Below are positions 38,801 through 50,800 of a stretch of 64,000 nt of DNA, in pieces. Below the pieces are notes generated by a model. That model saw only the letters and a program-made list of their open reading frames with translations. It was not told where the DNA came from and did not search any database. A program made the translations under genes and the position numbers. The stretch comes from Cyclina sinensis (lineage: Eukaryota; Mollusca; Bivalvia; Venerida; Veneridae). Where the stretch lies: assembly GCA_012932295.1 (NCBI GenBank), contig JAAONU010000013.1:5378603-5442602 (forward strand), given 5' to 3'. Positions within the stretch are counted from its first letter, which is position 1, and each line of letters opens with the position of its first letter.

Positions 38801-41800
38801 AGACCCAACATTTTTACCTTTGACTTGTAAGTGTAACCTTGATCTTGGATGTACAGACCTGGGTCTTACGCGTGACACATTGTCTCATGTTGATGAACAT
38901 TTCTTCCAAGTATTTCCAAAATCCATCCATGAATGACAGTTATAGAAGATTTATTCTTGAATGGATGCACAGAGAGAAAGAGAGAGATAAGTTCACTACA
39001 ATATACCCCCCCAAGCTTTGTTTGAAGGGGTATAAAATGTATGGATGGCAATGAGTATCAATTTAAATGTTCAAGTACTCAGTCATTCTTCAGATCAAGT
39101 ACAAGGTTACTATGAAAACTTTTTAGGAATTATCCAAGCATCCATATTCCTTAAATTTTGCACAAAGACATATGCATGGTTTATTGTTAATGAACATGAA
39201 AAGCAGCAGCTTACTGCTCGGGACCTTTGGTTCGGAATTCTCCCATCGTTAGAAGTAGGACTACTGGTAAAACAGACGATACCAGTTCTTCTATGTTTGA
39301 ACAGTATTCCCACATGTACAGTAAGCATCGGTCACCACCGGATACTTATAGCACTGATAACTACCAACAAGTCAAATTCGAACACCTACAACATTTGCTA
39401 CCATCCATGATCTACATTCATTTTTTAATTGAGAATTTCCTACTATAAATAGAACTACAGTGGAACTTCCGAAAACCGGACCTTCTAAAAACCGGAAACT
39501 TCTGAAAACTGAACGATTTTCTCAGTCCTGAAATTTCTCCTTCTGTTTTCTATGTAAATCATACTTCTGAAATCCGGAACTTCCGAATTCTGAATTCCGG
39601 ACGATTTTTCCGTAAAATTTAGGTTAAATCAATGCAATTTTACTTCCAAATACCGGAAAATAAAAAAAGTGCAATACACAGACCTAGATCACAAACCCTG
39701 CGGCAAAACTTCAACGTCTGTATCACGTCTGTTTACCAATTAGCGGTGATCGTTTATTTTGACATGCGTTAGAATAAAAAGTTGTCAATTTAAAATTGCC
39801 GAATATATCGATAATTAGACAGCGGTATATAATCAAAGCGATGATTAGTGGATTAATAACAGGTGTTTGCTACAAGCAACATTAAGGATTAAATTGTAAT
39901 TGGGGTGTCTTAAAAAGCGTAATTAGTTAGCCAACATCGGCCAATGTGTTGGTTATTCCAGGGCCTAAATTAAGACCCTGGTAATTCTAATTGGCGATTT
40001 TTTATAAAAACTGTACGTTTTAAAGGTATGCAAAATGTAACTTTGTTCTAACATACAGATACGTGTTTGCACATGATATTAGTATACAAGTATATGTATT
40101 TGAAAACATATGACATTTTTTTTCTAATAAAATATTCATCTGTAGAATGTTTTCATTAATTTTAACTTTGTATTATGTTAACGCTGTTATAGTAAAACAA
40201 TACTGACTGCATTCACTATCATAAAGAATCACTGGTGTTTGGCACCTGTACTTGTCCAGATTATTCATACTTCTGAATTCCGGAAACTTCCAAAATCCGA
40301 ACTTTTTGGCTGGTCCCATGGGTGTTCGGATTTCGGAAGTTCCACTGTACAAGGGAGGTGACTTGGATATAAGTATAGGACCACATGGACTCTAAGGGGA
40401 CTGCAACTATTTCCAATAGATCAATCTTGTGCCTGTATTCTGCATAAACATTCAGTTGTTTGTTGTAGTTGGTCGACGAAACCACAAGTACAGTATGGTT
40501 ATGAATACTAATTAGTTCCTATCTTCAAACTGAACAGAGAAAATAATGTATAATTATATGGGTCCAATTTAACATTACATGCAAAGGATTCATTAGTGGT
40601 TTTACATTACGGCTACCTTGAAACAAGTTTCAGTTCAGTTAAAAACTGGGAAGATGCTACAAATCATAAGCACCCTAACGATAGAAGTGACATGCTTACT
40701 GTTTATTACAAACACATGTCAAACTGTTAATTACCTTGCCAACATTGTCAATTAACCATGTACTTTTCCAAAGACGTAAATTAAGGTTATCTTTACAAAA
40801 ATGTTTGAATAACATTTAATAGGTTGTTTCTTTAGTGGAGAGATATGTGGGGTACTAGAAATTTTTAGAGAGTACTCAAGTATGAATTATGGTAACCAAT
40901 ACTCAGAAGTTTGATCAAGTAATCGGTTAACCAATAACTCATTGCCATCCCTATAAAACAGAAATATATTTATTTAAGTAATGTATCCTTATTTTTTTAC
41001 TTAAGAAAGATTAACAAAATATGACATCTTAAGATGTAGGTGATGGAATAAAAAGACAACTGGATTGCATCACACCCTTTTTCACAGTACGTGTTACATG
41101 GCGATATATCTAAAACACTTGCTTCCATTACAGAATCATTTAATAAAAGGTTATCAAACAGAACTTAACTCAAAGGACAGTTTATAAAATATTTAAGAGA
41201 ACAAAAAGTGATATATGTATAAAATGCTAGTAATAGACAGAAAACCTTAATGAAGTTAAACATGACAGATCTCAAAGAGAGGCAATGACTTCACAAAAGT
41301 CCTAAATTCACTCATAGCTGAAACCAAATCAATTAGCCCCTTTAGATTCAAACTTGGAACCCTCAATTCTCAAAGTAGATGCTTTACCACAATGCTTAAA
41401 TTCTAGCTGAGGTATGGTTGTAACAGTCCAATTGTATCCTCGAGTACATACACCGATCCTTCTAAAAATTTACCTTTGAATACTGGTGGGGTAAATAAAT
41501 GTCTGTTCACTGTTCTGGAGAATGTATTCACATTTATACTTGTGACTTATCAAATTTTGGAAACAAATATTACCTGTAGTAGCTAATAGCCATGGCCTCA
41601 AACTATTGGGTAGAAACTTGGGCCTCATACACTTTAAAGTGAATACTGTACCAAATTATTGAAGCTAACTGACAGACCAGAAAACAGAAAAGTGTGGTAA
41701 TAATGTAAAACAATAAACGCCATGCATGCTTTGCCTTGAAATTGGCACATGTCAACAGTGTAGTAAATAACTATTACATATACTGTCAGTTTAGAACATG

Positions 41801-44800
41801 AACAATTAGCGACATGCTGAAGAAGGGTTAACAGCAATATTTGAAGAGCAACTGGGAGTTAAGTAATATGTACACTGTACCTTAATTTGTCCAAATATTC
41901 CTTCTTAATTACACATTTTCAATAATAACTTTACTTTTAATATTCCCACAGTTCATACATCTGTTACTGAAAATTTATGTTATCATACACAAAAACAGAA
42001 GGGCCATGATGGCCCTGAATTGCTCACCTGAGTACCTGGTCTGTAGAAAATGTCAGAAGCAGTACTACATTTTTAATTGAAGATTTGTAGTTGCCTACAA
42101 ACCAAATATCTAAAATATCAGTCTATAAATAAAGTATCTATGACTGAAAGTAGAAAAAATCTATTATTAGCTGCAATGACCTTGACCCAGTGACCTAAAA
42201 CCCACCTAAGGGTAGAGGACCATGCAAAGAACCTACATACCAAATATCAAAGTTATTGGCCTATAAATGAAGGCTCTATGAGGAAAAGAACAAAAATATA
42301 TTTTCAGCCTCGGTGACCTTAACCCCAATTTAATGGAAAAGCTAATGCAAGGCATCTACATCCCAAATATTTAAAATATCAGTCAAACAAAAAAGACTTT
42401 ATGAAAAAAAGTAGAATAATCTATTATATGCTGCAGTGACCTTGACCCAGTGACCTTAAACCATGCCTCAGGGTAGAGGTCCATGCAAGGAACCTACATA
42501 CTAAATATCAAAGATATTGGTCTTTAAATGAAGAGTCTGTGAGGCAAAGTACACAAATCTATTTTTAACATCTGTGACTTTAACCAATTTAACCAAAGAG
42601 GTTCAGGCAAGGTTTCTATATAACAAATATTTAAAATATAAACAATAAAGGCTATATGACAAAAAAGTAGAAAAATCTATATTCAGACTTAGTGATCTTG
42701 ACCTTAACCCAGTGACCTCAAACTCCACCTTAAGGTAGAGATTGTTGCAATGTACCTACATAACAAATATCTCAGATATTGATCAATTATCAAAGACTCA
42801 AAAGGAAAAGTACAAAAAACTTTTAGCCTTGGTGACCTTGACCGAACTGAATGGTAGACTTTCATGCAGGGTGCCTATTACCAAATATCTTACATATTTG
42901 CTAATAAATTAAGGCTCTATGACAAAAATTTTGGTGGGGTCATTTTTGACCACAAGAGCATCATTTGTAAAATCTTGGTAGAGAACTTCTAGATGATGCT
43001 CCATGCAAAATATCTAAGCAATAGGCATTCTGGTTTCACAGCAGATTTTCAAAGTTTTCCCTATACAAGACTTCATTAAATCAAGTGACCCCTGGAGCTG
43101 AGCCATTTATGACCCCAGGGGCATAATTTGAACAATCTTAATAAAGTAGCTCTGGGTGAACCTGTATGCCAAATATCAAGTCCAAAAGCATAGCAGTTTC
43201 AGTCAAGTAGATTTTTAAGTTTTCCCTGTATATATCGTTTTCTCCGAATAAACAAGTGACCCCTAGGGTTGGGTTAATTTTGATATCAGGAACATGATTT
43301 GAACAATCTTGGTAGAGGTACACTAGACAATACCTTGTGCAAAATTTTAGAATCAAGGAACTTGTGGTTTCAGAGAAGATTCCTGAAATTTTTCCTATAC
43401 ATTTTTATGTTAAACATGTGACCCCAAGGCATAGCCAATTTCAACCCCAGGGACATAATTTGAACAACTTTGGTAGAAGACCTCCAGATGATACACCATG
43501 CTAAAAATATAAGCTCTAGGTCTTGTGGTTTCAAACAAGAAGATTTTTGAAGTTTTTCTTTTGGTTGCCATAGCAACCACAGTGTTGCATGGAATTGAAT
43601 TCTCTGAATCAATTTGGTAGAGCCTCATGCAACAAGGACCACCCCTGCCAAGTTTTATTAACTTTGTCCAAGTGGTTTCAGAGGAGATGTCATTTGATTC
43701 AAAATGTTGACGCACTAAAGCACTCACACTAACAAACGACGATGGACAATGTACCTCAGGCGATCACAATAACTCACATGAGCATGTTGTGCTCAGGTGA
43801 GCTAACAAATTTTTCTTAATTTTGCTCATTTAAAATATCAAGTCTCATCCATAGACATGCAATGTAAGGAGACTTTATGACAAAAATAGAACTTTTTTTA
43901 TAATCTAATGCTAGCAATGATGTATGAAATTTCTATACAATAAAGTTAGGAAGTTTTAATTTTATTGTGTAAAATGACTTAATTGTAAATTTTATGCAGT
44001 CTTATAGTTTTAAATCTAGTTTTAGATATAGTTTTAATAAGACCACTCTAATTATTACAAAATCATGTAAAGAAAAAAGCTATCTGAAAGAATCAAAGTC
44101 TAAAAATTAATACAGAACAAACATGACCACCTATTAAGACAGACTCATTAAAAAAAAGACACTTTTTGATTGGTCTTACTATCAAAATTTAATTTCTTGG
44201 CCATTACTGTGACAGAAACTCTTATTTAATCATTGGATGCTTGAATACTGCTTTCTTAGCCATTACTCTGATAGGAGAGATCGCTGTGACATCACACCGC
44301 AAAACAGATACCATGTCCGGTGGGCAAAAACAATAATATAAACAATGGTTGTGTACAGGACAGGCATTATTAAACTTTCATAACTTTTTGCTATTTTATG
44401 GAATTTAAAAATTTGAATGGTTGTGAATAACTAATAGTTTTCATATTTTTATATTAAAATATGATTTAAAAATGAAAAACGATTTTTAGTTACATTTAAT
44501 TTTTCGTAAGGCCAGAAGACAGTGAAAACTATTTAGAACAAGAGGGCCATGATGGCCCTATATCGCTCACCTGAATATGACTGCTTTTAACAAAGTTGCT
44601 ATGGACCTGGTTAATTGAACCCATATTCAAACTTGGCCTAGAAATTATTGAAACAATCTTTCTGACAAATTTCAAGGTTATTTGGACTGAAAGTGTAGCC
44701 TCTAGTGTTAACAAGGTTTTTCGATATTTGGGCTCTGTGACCTAGTTTTTTAAATCCAGATAATCCATATCCAAACCTGAGCTAGAAATCATCAAAACAA

Positions 44801-47800
44801 CCTTTCTGACAAATTTCCAGGACATTTGGACTGAAAATGTAGCCTCTAGAGTGTTTACAAAGTTTTTCGACATTTAGGCTCTGTGACCTAGTTTTTTAAT
44901 CCAGATGACCCATATTCAAAGCTGAGCTGGAAATCATAGAAGCAACCTTTCTGACAAATTTTCAGGTTATTTGGAATTAAAATCTTAACTCTAGAGTGTT
45001 AACAAGGTTTTTCCATATTTGGTCAATGTGACCTAGTTTTTGACCAAAGATGACCCATATTAGTATTTGAGCTAGAAATCATCAAAACAACCTGTCTGAC
45101 AAATTTCCAGGATATTTGCACTGAAAATGTAACCTCTGGAGTGTTAAAGTGGTTTTTACCTTTTAGGGCTCTGTGACCTAGTTTTTGATCCCAGATGACC
45201 CATATCCTAGTCCGGGCTAGAAATCATTGAAACAACCTTTCTGACAAATTTCAAGGACATCTGGACTGAAAATGTAACCTCTAGAGCATTAACAAGGATT
45301 TTCTACTTTTTGGCCATGTGTCCTAGTTTTTGACCCCACATAACCCATATTCAAAACTGAGCTAGAAATCATTAAAACAATCTTTCTGACAAATTTCAAG
45401 GTTATTTGAACTAAAAATGTTACCTCAATGCGTGTATACAAGGTTTTTCCATAGTTGGGGTCTGTGACCTAGATTTTGACCCCAGATGACCTTTATTCGA
45501 ATCTGAGCTAGAAATCATTAAAACATTTTTTCTGACAAATTTCGAGAATATTTGGACTGAAAAGTAGCTTCTAGAGTGTTAACAAGTTTTTTGCTATTTT
45601 TGGGCTCTGTGACCTAGTTTTTGATTTCAGATGACACATATTCAAATTTAACCTAGAAATCATTGAAACAACCTTTCTGACAGATTCCAGGTTATTTGGA
45701 CTGAAAATGTTACCTCTAGAGTGTTAACAAGGTTTTTCCATATTCGGGCTCTGTGACCTAGTTTTTGACCCCAGATGACCCAATTTTGAGCTTGAGCTAA
45801 AAATCATCAAAACAACCTTTCTGACAAATTTCCAGGATATTAACAAGGTTTTTTCTATTTTTGGGCTCTGTGACCTAGTTTTTGAACCCAGATGACCAAT
45901 ATTCGAACTTGAGCTAGAAATCATAGAAACAACCTGTCTGACAAATTTCCAGATTATTTGGACTGAAAATGTTACTTCTCCTTCTACAAGAAGATTTTCA
46001 AAGTTTTCACTATATAAGCCTATGTAAAACCAATGACCCCGGGGTGGGGCCAAATTTGACTCCAGGGGTATAATTGGAACAAACTTGGTAGAGGTCCACT
46101 AGACAATGCTACATACTAAATCTTAAGGCTCAGGGCCTTGTGGTTTCAGACAAGAAGATTTTCGAAGTTTTTCCTATATAACTCTATGTAAAACAAGTTA
46201 CCCCTGGGGCGGGGCCATTTTTGACCCAGAGGCCATGACTTGAACAAACTTGGTAGAGGTCCACTAGACAATGCTGCACACCAAATATCTAAGCTCTATG
46301 CCTTACGGTTTCTGACAAGAAGATTTTTAAAGTTTTTCCTATATAACTCTATGTAAAACAAGTTACCCCTTGGGCGGGGCCATTTTTGACCCAGAGGCCA
46401 TGATTTGAACAAACTTGGTAGATGTCCACTAGACAATGCTGCACACCAAATATCTTAGCTCTATGCCTTACGGTTTCTGACAAGAAGATTTTTAAAGTTT
46501 TTCCTATATAACTCTATGTAAAACAAGTTACCCCTGGGGCGGGGCCATTTTTGACCCAGAGGCCATGATTTGAACAAACTTGGTAGAAGTCCACTAGACA
46601 ATGCTGCACACCAAATATCTTAGCTCTATGCCTTACGGTTTCTGACAAGAAGATTTTTAAAGTTTTTCCTATATAACTCTATGTAAAACAAGTTACCCCT
46701 GGGGCGGGGCCATTTTTGACCCCAGGATCATAATTTGAACAAACTTGGTAGAGGTCCACTAGACAATGCTACATACTAAATCTTAAGGCTCAGGGCCTTG
46801 TGGTTTCAGACAAGAAGATTTTCGAAGTTTTTCCTATATAACTCTATGTAAAACAAGTTACCCCTGGGGCGGGGCCATTTTTGACCCAGAGGCCATGACT
46901 TGAACAAACTTGGTAGAGGTCCACTAGACAATGCTGCACACCAAATATCTAAGCTCTATAACTTACGGTTTCTGACAAGAAGATTTTTAAAGTTTTTCCT
47001 ATATAACTCTATGTAAAACAAGTTACCCCTGGGGCGGGGCCATTTTTGACCCAGAGGCCATGATTTGAACAAACTTGGTAGATGTCCACTAGACAATGCT
47101 GCACACCAAATATCTTAGCTCTATGCCTTACGGTTTCTGACAAGAAGATTTTTAAAGTTTTTCCTATATAACTCTATGTAAAACAAGTTACCCCTGGGGC
47201 GGGGCCATTTTTGACCCAGAGGCCATGATTTGAACAAACTTGGTAGAAGTCCACTAGACAATGCTGCACACCAAATATCTTAGCTCTATGCCTTACGGTT
47301 TCTGACAAGAAGATTTTTAAAGTTTTTCCTATATAACTCTATGTAAAACAAGTTACCCCTGGGGCGGGGCCATTTTTGACCCCAGGATCATAATTTGAAC
47401 AAACTTGGTAGAGGTCCACTAGATGATGCTTTATACCAAATATCAAAGCCACAGGCCTTGTGGTTTCTGACAAGAAGATTTTTAAAGATCCAACTTTTCA
47501 AATCTGTTTTTAGCTCCTGTGACCCAGAAATGCAATGAACCGGAACCATTTGAACAAACTTGGTAGAGCTTCATGCAAGGAACATTCTAGGCAAGTTATA
47601 TTAAATTTTGCCCAGTGGTTTCAGAGGAGATGTCGTTTGAATGAATTGTGGACGACGGACGGACGGACGGACGGACGGACGGACGGACGCCGGACAATCA
47701 AGGATCCTAAAAGCTCACATGAGCATGCTCAGGTGAGCTAAAAACAGTGTCAATTAAGTCTTCATAGTTCGTTCATTTAAATACATAACTAAATAATATG

Positions 47801-50800
47801 CAAATGAATAAACTGTTAAATTAATTACCTTTTCATTGATATAAAGCTTTTATAAATATGTGTAATACAAACAAAGGTATGACCAGGGTTTCCGCTGCAA
47901 TTCGCCAATTCCGCAAATGGCGAAAAAAATAATGAAAGTGGCAAAAAAATTTTTTTCAAAAAATAAACATTTTTTTCGTAGAAGATTTAACAAAAATATA
48001 CCCTTATTGACCACTGAGTGATTAAAAAAAAGCTTAACAAATTGAAGGAAATCAATTTTAGCAAATATTTAGTTCATTCAACATGAAGCAGACAGTAAAA
48101 ATCTTGGATAAATTCCGTTTGTCATATATTTCCGCAACCCTGCCGTATTTTAATATTTATAGAAATCAGTGTCTAGGAGACTCTTTATATGGCAGACTTA
48201 CTAATCCAGTTCTAAGTTACTGACATTATCACATGTATGTATTACATTTGTCCTTTTTTAAATGCCATAAAATATTCATAACAGTTGAGGTTTAAGATGC
48301 CTTGTAAATTGGGTATTTAAAAATGAGAATTTGAAAAATTTGATGACCTGAGGGGAGCTCCCTCCTGGACCCTTCCCAGAGGCGGAAAAAAAAATTGGCC
48401 AGTGGAAACCCTGGTATGACCCATAGAAAAACATTACCGATACCATGAAAATACGGCATATCGGCATCTGCCCACCCCATTTATGTCTTATCAGATGAAA
48501 AGATAACACAATGTTTGCAAACACGATCTCTCCTATACTCAATTCAATTACTGGATGCTTGAACATTGATTTCTTGGCCATAACCTTTAAAAATCTTACT
48601 GAAACTACTGGATCCTTATTTAATTACTGGATGCTTGAATGTTGATTTCTTGGCCATTACCTTTGAAACTCATACTGAAATTACTGGATGCTTAAATGTT
48701 GATTTCTTGGCCATTACCTTTGAAACTCATACTGAAATTACTGGATGCTGATTTCTTGGCCATTACCTTTAAAAATCTTAAAGAAATTACTGGATGCTTA
48801 GATGTTGATTTTTTGGCCATTACCTTTGAAACTCATACTGAAATTACTTGATGCTTAAATGATGATTTCTTGGCCATTACCTTTGAAACTCATACTGAAA
48901 TTACTGGATGCTTGAATGTTGATTTCTTGGCCATTACCTTTGAAACTCATACTGAAATTACTGGATGCTTAAATGTTGATTTCTTGGCCATTACCTTTGA
49001 AACTCACACTGAAATTACTGAATGCTAATTTCTTGGCCATTACCTTTAAAAATCTTGAAGAAATTACTGGCTGCTTAGATGTTAATTTCTTGGCCATTAC
49101 CTTTGAAACTTATATTGAAATTACTTGATGCTTAAATGTTGATTTCTTGGCCATAACCTTTGAAACTCATACTGAAATTACTGGATGCTTAAATGTTGAT
49201 TTCTTGGCCATTACCTTTGAAACTCATACTGAAATTACTGAATGCTGATTTCTTGGCCATTACCTTTAAAAATCTTAAAGAAATAACTGGATCCTTATTT
49301 AATTACTGGATGCTTGAATGTTGATGTCTTGGCCATTACTTTTGAAACTCATACTGAAATTACTGGATCCTTATTTAACTAGAACTATCGCTGAATGCGA
49401 TTCATACCCCCACCAATGTCCTTGACAGAAGACGACATGGAAAGGTGGTTAAGGGAATAACTTTAGTGGCACAAATACATATACATAAAAAGAAATTATC
49501 TCTGGTGAAAAAAACAAACAAATTGTACAGGTAATAGTATAAATATATATTGTCAAATCATGTTCGAAACAGTTACAAATAACCTTTCATTTTCCCAATG
49601 TACTAAAACAAACAAAAGTAGTGAAGTTAAGAAAATAGCATAATTATGTCAAAATGTAATTAAGAGTGGAAAAACTTTGCATACTGAGCTTACTTGTTCT
49701 AGTTTTAGAAATATTAAAGTACATGTTAAAATTTCAGAACATTTTCTAAGTCAATTTTTGACCTTCAAGTGTGGCCTTGACTTTAAGCTGGCACAAGGGT
49801 AAGATGGGTTCTGCACATTGCCCAGTTGGGGTGAACATTTGAGTCAAGTTTGAAGAAAATCCTTCCATTAGTATAGAATTTATAGAGCGGACACGACATA
49901 TTGTCTAGTATTGATTGTAAGTAAATTAAAAGACTCAGAAAGGGGCATAACTTTGTCAAAATGCAATACAGAGTTATGAAACTTGACCTGCATATCTTAC
50001 TTGTTATACCTCATATATGTTTAAGTTTTAAGAAAATACCTGTGCTAGTTTCAGAAATATTCAAGTACATGTTAAAATTTAAGAACATTTTCTAAGTCAA
50101 TTTTGACCTTCAAGTGTGACCTTGACCTTAAGCCGGCACAAAGGTAACATGGGTTCTGCACATAACTTTGTTGAGTTGAACATTTGAGTAAAGTTTGAAG
50201 AAATTTCTTCAATTAGTATAGGATTTATAGATCAGACACAACATTTTGAATAATATTTGATTGTATGTAAATTTGAAGACTAAAAAAGGGGCATAACTTT
50301 GTCAAAATGCAATACAGAGTTATGAAACTTGACCGGCATATCCTAATTTTGACACTTCATATATATTTTAAGTTTCAAGCAAATATGTTTTCTAGTTTCA
50401 GAAATATTCAAATACATGTTAAAATTTAAGAATATTTTCTAAGTCAATTTTTGACCTTCAAGTGTGACCTTGACCTTAAGCCAGCAAAAGGGTAACATGG
50501 TATCTGCACATCACCTTGTTGAGGTGAACATTTGAGCCAAGATTAAAGAAATCTTTCAATTAGTGTAGGACTTACAGAGCAGACACGACATAATGTCTAA
50601 TATTTGATTGTTTGATATTTGACCTTCAATTGTGACCTTGACCTTGAGCTGACACATGGGCAACATGGGTTCTGCACATTCCCTTGTTGAGGTGAACATT
50701 TCAGCCAAGTTTGAAGAAAATCCTTCAATTGGTATAGGATTTATAGAGCGGACACGATAATGGAGACGGACAGACGGACCAACCGACGGACGCGACAAAG

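Larger units (their letters stand above)
44537..47742 (+). mobile_element. Expanded copy of the same family, 3.2 kb, with two tandem cores
   Basis: It starts AACAAGAGGGCCATGATGGC (palindrome 44543-44559) and TCGCTCACCTGAA. The core is a 145-bp-unit array (44640-45990) followed by a 165-bp-unit array (46040-47500). Then come (GACG)n at 47651-47689 and the terminal palindrome 47712-47739 (AGCTCACATGAGCA against TGCTCAGGTGAGCT, one mismatch), then AAAA. No transposase or helicase frame is present. Confidence 0.8.

Noticed and set aside
45724..46053. 109-codon minus-strand frame
   Set aside because: It spans tandem units of a mobile element and shows repeated peptide blocks without homology.
47535..47741. 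68-codon plus-strand frame with TDGRTDGRTDGR
   Set aside because: It is generated by the (GACG)n microsatellite at the element's 3' end.
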